This document shows positions 1 to 5,809 of a stretch of 13,052 bases of DNA, one piece after another. The stretch is from Methanocellaceae archaeon UBA148 (GTDB lineage Archaea > Halobacteriota > UBA148), in contig DAHG01000049.1 of NCBI GenBank assembly GCA_002495885.1, positions 1 to 13,052 on the forward strand. Reading direction: 5' to 3'. Below the pieces are notes generated by a model, which saw only the letters and a list, made by a program, of their open reading frames with translations, did not search any database and had not been told where the DNA came from. The position numbers and the translations under genes were made by a program. Within the stretch, counting starts at the first letter, position 1, and each line of letters begins with the position of its first letter.

Positions 1-285
1 GTCTATAGCAGCACTCATATACCCTAATTGTTCATAAACCATTTTCCACTTTTTTTATGTTCATCGACGTTCTTTAGTTCAATGGTTTTCGATGTTAATC
101 TTTGTTTATTCAGTGTCAAATTAACATTGTCGTAACCAAGTTTTTTAACTTGATTGTGATAATAAAAGAGTTGTTTCAATTGAAGCAAAAGAATAGAATG
201 TATCCCAAAAAAGTGCTTTCCAACAGTTACTATTGACTAAACTTTCAATTTCTTCTAAATTTTTAACTCCAAGTTGAAGTTGCAT
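1..285 (-). pseudogene. Frameshifted gene of unknown function (5' part, runs off the left edge)
   Basis: I do not recognise this protein. The ATG at 283-285 opens a 46-codon frame beginning MQLQLGVKNLEEIESLVN. That frame stops at TAA, while another frame continues coherently (YYHNQVKKLGYDNVNL) and a third continues to the window edge (MVYEQLGYMSAAID). Removing one base from the four-base run at 164-167 and adding one base to the seven-T run at 50-56 joins all three pieces into one frame of about 95 residues. The joined product is lysine- and asparagine-rich and mostly helical-looking. A TATA-like element (minus-strand TCATATATAAG, about 313-323) sits about 33 nt upstream of the ATG, as expected for an archaeal promoter, so the start looks genuine. 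Both shifts fall in homopolymers, so this is either gene decay or sequencing/assembly error. Composition is clearly more AT-rich than the metabolic genes to the right. Confidence 0.5.
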
Positions 286-675
286 TTAAATCACTTATTT
301 ATTAGATATATGGGCTTATATATGATGAGTATAAGCTTTACGTTTTTTTTAAACTCTTTAAATCATGAAAAAGGTATCACGTGTTTTAACTTCCTTTCTC
401 GATAGAGTGCAAATCCCTTCTTTTTAACCCCAAAATAGCCCCATATCATTTCAACTCTATTACCACATCGATCATCTCAATACCACATGCGTTACAAGGT
501 TTCAACAAAAAGGGCTATTTTGAGAGATGCGATTGATTAAAGGGTTCATATAGTGAGGTTATTTGGTTAAAAGAAGTTTTAGGGGGCTATCAGTGTATGG
601 AGTTGAGGGAAATTGTAAAAGAAGGAATCTTTTGAATACCGCTAAACAGTGTTGCCATAATATGGCTTTCCAATA
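286..675. other. AT-rich stretch downstream of the tRNA 3' end, no intact gene
   Basis: No intact gene is visible. On the minus strand an open stretch of about 37 codons ends at TGA 363-365 and reads plausibly (EMIWGYFGVKKKGFALYRE), but it has no convincing start; a second short frame just upstream of it carries a CxxC-like pair (KPCNACGIEM). Together they could be the remains of one decayed gene. A 12-codon ATG frame on the plus strand near 597 is too short to credit. An 11-bp inverted repeat lies at 431-441/512-522, and a near-perfect palindrome (gccata-a-tatggc) at 654-666 lies just beyond the tRNA 3' end. The stretch lies directly next to a tRNA 3' end, a common integration site, but no integrase or attachment-site duplication was found. 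Confidence 0.4.
431..522. repeat. 11-bp inverted repeat with 70-nt spacer
   Basis: CAAAATAGCCC at 431-441 is the exact reverse complement of GGGCTATTTTG at 512-522. The arms could be a weak hairpin or the remains of a small mobile element; no target-site duplication was recognised. Inside the spacer a shorter motif, taccacat, occurs twice (461-468 and 481-488). Confidence 0.35.
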
Positions 676-766
676 TGCCCCAGCTGGGATTTGAACCCAG
701 GTCTTAGGCTCTCTGCAGCTTTTAGATTACCGCAGGCCCAAAGGATGTCCGCTACCCTACTGGGGC
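676..766 (-). tRNA. tRNA-Arg(GCG) with a 19-nt intron after position 37
   Basis: Read on the minus strand from 766 the molecule folds fully. Acceptor GCCCCAG pairs with CTGGGGC, and a D-arm GGGT...TCCT carries the conserved GG in its loop. The anticodon stem is TGGGC/GCCTA, the variable region AGAC, and the T-arm CTGGG-TTCAAAT-CCCAG. The discriminator is A (676) and CCA is not encoded. The anticodon loop reads C-T-GCG-G then A, interrupted by 19 nt between positions 37 and 38, the usual archaeal intron site. The junctions form a textbook bulge-helix-bulge: CTGC pairs with GCAG, flanked by three-base bulges GG^T and AG^A, the substrate of the archaeal splicing endonuclease. Anticodon GCG reads CGC (Arg). 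The first 15 nt (752-766) overlap the 3' end of leuB on the same strand. I see no TATA box just upstream, so the tRNA may be processed out of the leuD-leuB transcript. Confidence 0.9.
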
Positions 767-1885
767 TTCTAGGATGGTCCTTGCAATTTCGTCTCCCACC
801 TCAGATGTTTTGGATGAGCCACCCATATCATAGGTCTTGATATTGCCCTTGCTTATACTCTGCTCTATTGCCCTTACTATTGTATTCGACGCCTCTTTTT
901 CTCCCAGACAATCCAAAAGCATTGCTCCAGCCCATATCGTAGCAATGGGATTTGCTTTGTTCTTTCCGGCGTATTTTGGAGCAGAGCCATGGATCGGCTC
1001 AAACATGCTAGTTCCTTTGGGGTTGATGTTACCTCCCGGGGCGAGCCCCATGCCTCCTTGGATCATCGCCCCGAGGTCAGTTAGGATATCGCCGAACATG
1101 TTTGGCGTCACCACGACATCAAACCACTCTGGATTCTTAACGAACCACATTGACATGGCATCCACATAGTTGAAATCGACCTTGACGTCAGGATAATCAA
1201 CTGCAATCCTCTCTAAGATTTCTCTCCAGAACCCATACATCGGTATCACGTTTGCTTTATCTACACTAGAGAGGTGTTTTTTGCTATTCTGAGCCAGCAC
1301 AAACGAATAGCGAGCAACTCTTTCTGTGCCTTCCTTGCTGATCATTCCGACTTGATATGCTATCTCGTCGCTGTCGGAATCGATATCAAGATCAAATTTA
1401 ACGCGGTACAACTCTCTTATGACATCTAACTCATATTTATTGAGCCCTTTTCTCGCCCTGCCTCCAACTCCAATATAGAAATCCTCGGTGTTCTCCCTTA
1501 CGACTGTGAAATTAATTTCTTTAGGCCCCTTGTTCTTCAAAGGTGTCCAGACGCCTTCCAATAACCTTATGGGGCGGAGATTGATGTATTGGTCCAAGTA
1601 GAATCTTATGGTGAGCAAGATGCCCTTCTCCAAAACGCCTGGCTCGACTCTTTCATCGCCTACTGCACCGAGGTATATCGCCTTATATTTTTTTAGCTCC
1701 CTCAAAGTATCCTCTGATATTAGCTCGCCAGTCTCTAGATAATACTCGGCTCCGTGGGGGTAATCAATCCACTCTACCTCAAAGTCGTGAATTTCTGCTG
1801 CGGCGCCGAGCACCTTCTTGCCTTCTGCGATTACTTCTGGGCCAATGCCATCTCCACTTATGACAGGTACTTTATACGTGGTCAT
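752..1885 (-). CDS. leuB: Isopropylmalate/isocitrate dehydrogenase family protein, probably 3-isopropylmalate dehydrogenase
   Basis: A 377-residue beta-decarboxylating dehydrogenase that would oxidise and decarboxylate a 2-alkylmalate (3-isopropylmalate in leucine synthesis, or a longer homologue in 2-oxoacid elongation). Visible motifs are the N-terminal SGDGIGPEV (10-18) and substrate arginines in LTIR (94), NLRP (104) and VVREN (130). The catalytic lysine is in SVDKANV (about 210), and metal-binding aspartates are at 242 (VDAM), 266 and 270 (FGDILTD). The DQYINLRPIRLL stretch resembles the tartrate/D-malate dehydrogenase-like branch. The cofactor loop HGSAPKYAGKNKANP has Lys-Tyr where NAD-dependent IPMDHs usually have Asp-Ile; E. 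coli NADP-isocitrate dehydrogenase has Lys344-Tyr345 there, so NADP use is inferred. The start ATG overlaps the leuD stop by 4 nt (ATGA), with AGGA upstream. The last codons and TAG lie inside the tRNA-Arg. Alternatives are an AksF-like homoisocitrate dehydrogenase or a tartrate/malate dehydrogenase; the adjacent leuD argues against the latter. Confidence 0.85.
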   Translation of the reverse strand: MTTYKVPVISGDGIGPEVIAEGKKVLGAAAEIHDFEVEWIDYPHGAEYYLETGELISEDTLRELKKYKAIYLGAVGDERVEPGVLEKGILLTIRFYLDQYINLRPIRLLEGVWTPLKNKGPKEINFTVVRENTEDFYIGVGGRARKGLNKYELDVIRELYRVKFDLDIDSDSDEIAYQVGMISKEGTERVARYSFVLAQNSKKHLSSVDKANVIPMYGFWREILERIAVDYPDVKVDFNYVDAMSMWFVKNPEWFDVVVTPNMFGDILTDLGAMIQGGMGLAPGGNINPKGTSMFEPIHGSAPKYAGKNKANPIATIWAGAMLLDCLGEKEASNTIVRAIEQSISKGNIKTYDMGGSSKTSEVGDEIARTILEAPVG

Positions 1886-2376
1886 GTGATTTTCCTAATA
1901 TGTTTTTTTGTATATCCTATCAATCCGCCATGCTCAATTATTTTTCTTATGAACTCTGGTAGTGGCGTAGCAGAATATTTTTCATCTTTTGTCTGGTTCC
2001 GTATTATGCTTTTTTCAAGATCCACTTTGAGAGCATCTCCCGCCTCAATCTGATCGACTTCATCGCACTCAAGCACAGGTAATCCAATGTTGATTGCGTT
2101 ACGAAAAAAGATTCTGGCGAATGACTTTGCAATAATACAGCTTATGCCAGCACCCTTCAGTGCCAGTGGTGCATGCTCTCTAGAGGACCCACATCCGAAA
2201 TTTCTTCCAGCAACGATTATATCTCCCGATCTCACCTGTTGTGCAAATTCTGGACGTATTCCTTCAAATGCATACTTTGCTAACTCATGGGGATCATTGA
2301 TTGTGAGATGTCTGCCTGGAATGATGGCATCTGTATCAACGTCATCTCCAAATTTCCAAACGTTTCCTCTTTTCAT
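1882..2376 (-). CDS. leuD: 3-isopropylmalate dehydratase small subunit (LeuD/HacB family)
   Basis: A 164-residue small (swivel) subunit of a heterodimeric aconitase-family hydro-lyase, which isomerises 2-isopropylmalate to 3-isopropylmalate or, in the HacB/AksE branch, homocitrate to homoisocitrate. The length is typical of archaeal small subunits. Signatures are DDVDTDAIIPG (11-21), GCGSSREHAP (61-70), and IIAKSFARIFFRNAINIGLP (81-100). The short loop after the first motif, which sets substrate preference, reads GRHLTIND rather than the better known YLR- or YLV-type loops, so leucine versus coenzyme B pathway cannot be settled from it. The large [4Fe-4S] subunit is not adjacent and must be elsewhere. 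leuD precedes leuB with a 4-nt overlap, so the two are co-translated. A TATA-like minus-strand TTTAATATGG lies about 30 nt upstream of the ATG. Confidence 0.9.
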   Translation of the reverse strand: MKRGNVWKFGDDVDTDAIIPGRHLTINDPHELAKYAFEGIRPEFAQQVRSGDIIVAGRNFGCGSSREHAPLALKGAGISCIIAKSFARIFFRNAINIGLPVLECDEVDQIEAGDALKVDLEKSIIRNQTKDEKYSATPLPEFIRKIIEHGGLIGYTKKHIRKIT

Positions 2377-2400
2377 AATGATTTAGATATTGTGTTTAAA

Positions 2401-2411
2401 CCATATTAAAT
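2401..2411 (-). promoter_or_regulatory. Probable TATA box of the leuD-leuB(-tRNA) unit
   Basis: Minus-strand TTTAATATGG lies about 30 nt before the leuD ATG, giving a predicted leader of only a few nucleotides. There is no clear Shine-Dalgarno motif in front of leuD, which fits a leaderless or near-leaderless mRNA. Confidence 0.4.
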
Positions 2412-2544
2412 TCATCTTAAGAATCACGCGCTCTGTCCTGGAAAAGTTTTGAGTTATCGACGATAATTAGATTAGCAGAGTCTTAAGACAATCCTGAAGT
2501 TCAAATGGTCAGCGTAAAAACATAAAACAGGACCATGCTATGAG

Positions 2545-2574
2545 GCGCTAATGAGAAGAGCGCTAATGGGAAAG
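2545..2574. repeat. 15-bp imperfect tandem duplication across a stop codon
   Basis: Two adjacent 15-nt units (2545-2559 and 2560-2574) share gcgctaatg and match at 12 of 15 positions. The second unit contains the TAG stop of the bactofilin-like gene; the first is just downstream of that gene. Confidence 0.6.
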
Positions 2575-3414
2575 CAGCTGACTTGTAACTTCAATCTCAT
2601 GCTTCTCCTCTTCATCGCGCATGATAGACACTCCTCTTAAAGCTCTCATAGCCCCATCGATTTTGGCCTCTTTATGGACTATTATGGCATCAGCATTGAT
2701 CTCGCCCATAATTCTGCTACCCTTGTCAACATATACCGCACCTCTTGTAATCAAGTCGCCATATATCTCGGTGTTTTGTCCTATCTTTATTTCACCCCTC
2801 GTTCTGATGCTGCCGAAGAGCGTTGTATTGTCTTTGACATTGATCGAATGGGCTCTGATATTGCCTACCATTCGACAGCCATCTCCAATGATCGCCTTGT
2901 ATGGGATTCGAATCGTGTCAAGAGTGATCTTGGTTCCATTCGGCACGATCAGTGCCTGTTCGTTAAATACGTCGCTCTCCTCAGAAAACAACTCGCCCAG
3001 CATTTTATCGACCTCCTCCCCTTCCCCCAGTCGGAGAAGCTCTGCCAGATACAAGATGATATAAACGATTACTGGTACTGGGTTTCTGATCACAATCCAA
3101 CCCTTCGCCTCAAAATCATCCTTGATATGCACATCGTTTCCGATATCCAGATCGCCTTTCACGACCAATTTGCCATTTATATTGGTACGCTCACCTATGT
3201 ATGCGTCCTTCTTCGTCCTTACGTCCCCGTTTATGTTTGACCAGAGGTCCAGTCTGATGTCTTCCTCGGCTACGATGTCTCCATCTATTTTTACTCGTTC
3301 GCCGATGATGATGGAGTGTGCAAAAAGTCCATAACTGATCTCAGAATGGTTGCCTATGAGAACATCCCCATCTACTATTATTGATCTATCTTCCATCTGC
3401 GTGTTGTCTGGCAT
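2563..3414 (-). CDS. Bactofilin-like polymer-forming (beta-solenoid) protein
   Basis: A 283-residue protein built from short repeats of alternating hydrophobic residues with Gly, Asn and Asp turns, such as IIVDGDVLIGNHSEI, VKIDGDIVAEEDI, and AIIGDGCRMVGNIRAHSI. This is the pattern of the polymer-forming cytoskeletal (bactofilin, DUF342-related) fold. There are two solenoid blocks, roughly 10-110 and 155-270, separated by a distinctive middle segment (about 106-150). That segment carries a hydrophobic stretch (PVPVIVYIILYLAELL) followed by an acidic helix, and could pack on a membrane or join two subunits. I see no signal peptide, so it is probably cytoplasmic. Its role is inferred as a scaffold or filament protein; hexapeptide acyltransferases share the repeat appearance, but no catalytic histidine context is evident. 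The upstream TATA-like box (3461-3472) is within a duplicated 18-bp sequence, predicting a leader of about 25 nt. It stands alone between leuD and apgM. Confidence 0.7.
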   Translation of the reverse strand: MPDNTQMEDRSIIVDGDVLIGNHSEISYGLFAHSIIIGERVKIDGDIVAEEDIRLDLWSNINGDVRTKKDAYIGERTNINGKLVVKGDLDIGNDVHIKDDFEAKGWIVIRNPVPVIVYIILYLAELLRLGEGEEVDKMLGELFSEESDVFNEQALIVPNGTKITLDTIRIPYKAIIGDGCRMVGNIRAHSINVKDNTTLFGSIRTRGEIKIGQNTEIYGDLITRGAVYVDKGSRIMGEINADAIIVHKEAKIDGAMRALRGVSIMRDEEEKHEIEVTSQLLSH

Positions 3415-3460
3415 GACAAAAGAACGAAGTAATTCTGCTATTCCACCACTCCCCTCTAGA

Positions 3461-3507
3461 TATTTATTATATGATTATGTCCCTACCACTATTTATTATA
3501 TGATTAT
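3461..3507. repeat. Exact 18-bp direct repeat (29-nt period) containing a TATA-like box
   Basis: tatttattatatgattat occurs identically at 3461-3478 and 3490-3507, separated by 11 nt. On the minus strand each copy reads ATAATCATATAATAAATA, a plausible TATA box for the bactofilin-like gene (ATG 3414). The copy nearer the gene has workable spacing for a short leader. The other copy covers the TAA stop of apgM (3504-3506), so the 3' end of apgM and the promoter of the next gene share duplicated sequence. Confidence 0.75.
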
Positions 3508-4715
3508 TCCCCAAATTTTTTTGTGTGATCAATTAAGTCCATGAGTATTGGCATTAGGTCCATGCTGCGAATGCGGTTCAATCCACCAGTGGCAGCACTT
3601 ATCTCATCGTAAGTCCTGACATCGTCAACTCTAATTCCAGGTCCTTTGATCATTACTGGAACAGGATCAGCTGAATGATTTCTTACCGCTATGGGTGTTG
3701 AATGATCCGCTGTCACAACCACTAGTGTGTCTTTCAGGCAAGTTATTGGCTCCAAAGCCTTATCGACCTTGCCGATGAACTGTGTTTTCTTCTCAATTAG
3801 ACCGTCGTGTCCAGATTCATCTGCGCCTTTGATGTTCAACAGCACGAAGTCATGGTCATTTAGTGCATTTATGGCATTTTTGACTTTGGCGCTGACATCA
3901 GAGTCCACGCTTCCCGTAGCGCCTTTCGTCTCGATATAATCCAATCCGTACATTTTTCCTATCCCAATGATCAATCCAGTAGCGGCGATCACAGCCCCTT
4001 TTAGCCCATATTTCTCTGAAAACGTCTCGGTTTTTTGTACAGTGCCAGCGCCCCTGATAAGTATCGTATTCGCCGGGAGCTTACCAGACCTTTTACGTTC
4101 TATATTGATCGGATGATCCTCTAGGACCTTCTCTGCCTGCTCAATAAATTCATTCAAGAGGTTAGCGGTTCTTTCCGCCTCTGGTCCAAGAGCATCAACT
4201 CTTCTGACTGGTTCCCCCTCATGTTTCGGATCTGATGCCGTTACATGTGAGCTAAGCCCGTCTCCCCTGAGCGCCATTGCAGCTCTATGCCCAGTTGATC
4301 TCTTGAATATGAACTCGGTGTCTAACTTTACCCCTTCTTGGATCGCTTTTGAAAGTTCAGTAGTATCACTTATCCTCTCCGCTCTTCTATCTATTACTAT
4401 GCCGTCTTTCCTCGTCGCAAAATTGCATCTAAAAGCGACATCACCTTTTTTGAGGTGAATGCCTACACCAGCCGCCTCAATAGGCCCTCTACCAGTGTAA
4501 ACCTTATAGGGGTCATATCCCAACAATGCCAAATGCGCTACATCCGAGCCAGGTCTGATTCCTGGCGCGATGGGGTCCATGATACCGTTGATGCCTAAAC
4601 TTGCCATCGAATCTAAATTCGGCTTCTTAGCCATCAGGAGTGGCGTTTTCCCATTTATCGGGCGATCTGAGACACCATCTAAAACAACTAATAGTATCTT
4701 CCTGGCGATACTCAT
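3504..4715 (-). CDS. apgM: 2,3-bisphosphoglycerate-independent phosphoglycerate mutase, archaeal type
   Basis: A 403-residue enzyme of the alkaline-phosphatase superfamily that interconverts 3- and 2-phosphoglycerate in glycolysis and gluconeogenesis, using two divalent metals and a phosphoserine intermediate. Visible sites are the first metal aspartate in VVLDGVSDRP (Asp13) and the nucleophilic Ser57 in RPGSDVAHLALLGYDP. TGRGPIEAAGVG lies at 74-85. Further metal ligands are in GADESGHDG (Asp299, His303) and TADHSTP (Asp337, His338). The length is normal for archaeal ApgM. The start ATG at 4713-4715 has no Shine-Dalgarno motif. A TATA-like box (minus-strand TTTTTAAATATC, 4737-4748) lies about 28 nt upstream, so the mRNA is probably leaderless. 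That box abuts the eS1 stop codon, so apgM can be transcribed independently of eS1 despite a gap of only 33 nt. The last codon overlaps an 18-bp duplicated sequence. Confidence 0.93.
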   Translation of the reverse strand: MSIARKILLVVLDGVSDRPINGKTPLLMAKKPNLDSMASLGINGIMDPIAPGIRPGSDVAHLALLGYDPYKVYTGRGPIEAAGVGIHLKKGDVAFRCNFATRKDGIVIDRRAERISDTTELSKAIQEGVKLDTEFIFKRSTGHRAAMALRGDGLSSHVTASDPKHEGEPVRRVDALGPEAERTANLLNEFIEQAEKVLEDHPINIERKRSGKLPANTILIRGAGTVQKTETFSEKYGLKGAVIAATGLIIGIGKMYGLDYIETKGATGSVDSDVSAKVKNAINALNDHDFVLLNIKGADESGHDGLIEKKTQFIGKVDKALEPITCLKDTLVVVTADHSTPIAVRNHSADPVPVMIKGPGIRVDDVRTYDEISAATGGLNRIRSMDLMPILMDLIDHTKKFGE

Positions 4716-4736
4716 GAATAGCTATTCTTTCTGCTT

Positions 4737-4748
4737 GATATTTAAAAA
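4737..4748 (-). promoter_or_regulatory. TATA-like promoter of apgM, adjoining the eS1 stop codon
   Basis: Minus-strand TTTTTAAATATC is centred about 28 nt before the apgM ATG, the archaeal TATA-to-start distance, which predicts a leaderless transcript. It directly follows the eS1 stop codon (4749-4751). Confidence 0.5.
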
Positions 4749-5363
4749 CTACCCAACTGCTTGGGTCTCTTCTATTTTTACAACTTCTTTTGGCCTATAG
4801 ACGATCTCTGTCTTTCTGACCTCCACTCTACGCAGCGGATAAATGTCCTTTGCCACTTTATAGATATCAGATGAAATCTTACCGAGCACGATTTCTTGGA
4901 TGAATGCAGTGAAATCAAGTTCTTTTGCTCTATAAGTCACGATATCATGCATCATTTGCCTAATCGTTTTTATCTGAGGGTGGCTTGCCCGTCTGACTGT
5001 AAAACAAGATGGCTTGACCCTTACTTTATATCCATCCGGCGTGGTTGCGATTATGTTTGCATCGATCTTGGATGTTCTCCTCTTAACCAGGGATCTCATA
5101 TAGTCACGAGCCATTTCGTGACCAATAAATATAGTTTGAGCCCCATTCGCGTCTACTTCATAAATCTTAAACAGCATATTGATATTTTTTTTGGACCAGT
5201 CGTCTGTCATTTCACCCAGGGTGGTAGTCATGATTTTACCTATCAGTTTCTTGGGTTCATCAGTAGGTGTTTCCCCAATAGTCGCATGACCAAACATCTC
5301 TGGAGCAAGCACATTATACCATTTTTTAGCTTTCCATCCTTCTTTCTTTGATCTTTTAGCCAT
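4749..5363 (-). CDS. rps3ae: 30S ribosomal protein eS1 (S3Ae)
   Basis: A 204-residue protein of the eS1 (S3Ae/RPS3A) family, a small-subunit ribosomal protein shared by archaea and eukaryotes and located near the mRNA exit side of the 30S platform. It begins MAKRSKKEGWKAKKWYNVLA; other conserved stretches are APEMFGHATIGETPTDEPKK, FIGHEMARDYMRSLVKRRTSKI, and KDIYPLRRVEVRKTE near the C-terminus. The open frame extends 37 codons further upstream to 5474, but the TATA box (5391-5401) lies within that extension. The family start also matches the internal ATG, so 5363 is the start. The gene stands alone upstream of apgM and is divergent from the lysine operon. The predicted leader is under 10 nt. 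Confidence 0.95.
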   Translation of the reverse strand: MAKRSKKEGWKAKKWYNVLAPEMFGHATIGETPTDEPKKLIGKIMTTTLGEMTDDWSKKNINMLFKIYEVDANGAQTIFIGHEMARDYMRSLVKRRTSKIDANIIATTPDGYKVRVKPSCFTVRRASHPQIKTIRQMMHDIVTYRAKELDFTAFIQEIVLGKISSDIYKVAKDIYPLRRVEVRKTEIVYRPKEVVKIEETQAVG

Positions 5364-5390
5364 ATTAAAATCGAATGTGTATAGGGTGGA

Positions 5391-5401
5391 GGATATATAA
5401 A
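5391..5401 (-). promoter_or_regulatory. TATA box of eS1
   Basis: Minus-strand TTTATATATCC is a strong archaeal TATA box centred about 33 nt before the eS1 ATG, placing the transcription start within roughly 10 nt of the start codon. Confidence 0.65.
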
Positions 5402-5594
5402 GATGATGTCGATTCGCAAGGATTTGAAATTTTTTTATTGTTTTAGATTGTCGATTGTAGTTGTTTCTGTGCAATCAGATTGGTGTAGGATCTGTTCATA
5501 TCCTGTAACTTATAATCTTCTATATAATTTATAATTTTGAATTAAATATGATAAGTCTTATTATGAAGATGCCAGGATCACTTATAACATGGGA

Positions 5595-5618
5595 CTATCT
5601 ATCTATCTATCCATCTAT
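5595..5618. repeat. Tetranucleotide tandem repeat (CTAT)6
   Basis: Six consecutive CTAT-type units; the fifth is the variant CCAT. A simple-sequence tract in the non-coding divergent region, prone to slippage. No function is evident. Confidence 0.8.
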
Positions 5619-5777
5619 GACATAAAACTGAAACCCATCTTGAGACAAGTACAATGTTTATTTTAGCACGCTCAGGAGTTGGTATGAACTATAAGGTTAA
5701 AATGAGAACGAAAAAAATCTTTTAGTAACAACACCATCCCTTACTTTCATTTTCCGACTTATGGGATATTACAAAAG

Positions 5778-5802
5778 TATTTTTATACAGCGCTCTTAGG
5801 AG
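5778..5802 (+). promoter_or_regulatory. TATA box and Shine-Dalgarno of the dapL-hisG-lysA-dapF operon
   Basis: TATTTTTATAC at 5778-5788 is TATA-like, and AGGAG at 5798-5802 sits 7 nt before the dapL ATG. The two are in tension: a start about 25 nt downstream of this TATA would fall near the ATG and leave little room for the Shine-Dalgarno. The true promoter may lie slightly upstream. Confidence 0.45.
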
Positions 5803-5809
5803 AATAGAG

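Larger units (their letters stand above)
5364..5809. other. Divergent intergenic region, eS1 / dapL
   Basis: About 446 nt without a convincing gene. It holds the leftward eS1 TATA box (5391-5401) and the rightward dapL TATA box and Shine-Dalgarno (5778-5802). Between them is AT-rich sequence with a tetranucleotide run (5595-5618). The longest ATG frames in the middle are about 20-25 codons and are not supported. I looked for box C/D motifs and tRNA-like folds and saw none that were convincing. Confidence 0.6.

Noticed and set aside
2674..3240. A 188-codon plus-strand frame and a 147-codon neighbour (2621-3064)
   Set aside because: Both are shadows of the repetitive bactofilin-like gene on the minus strand, with no independent start signals.
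5364..5474. A 37-residue N-terminal extension of eS1
   Set aside because: The TATA box lies inside it, and the family start MAKRSKKEGW matches the ATG at 5363.
5595..5618. The CTAT run as a CRISPR-like or regulatory repeat
   Set aside because: It is a simple tetranucleotide microsatellite with no spacers; no CRISPR array or cas gene is present in the window.
5540..5640. A possible box C/D guide RNA in the eS1-dapL gap
   Set aside because: Near-matches to C and D boxes are scattered and not arranged as C-D'-C'-D, and no kink-turn pairing was seen.
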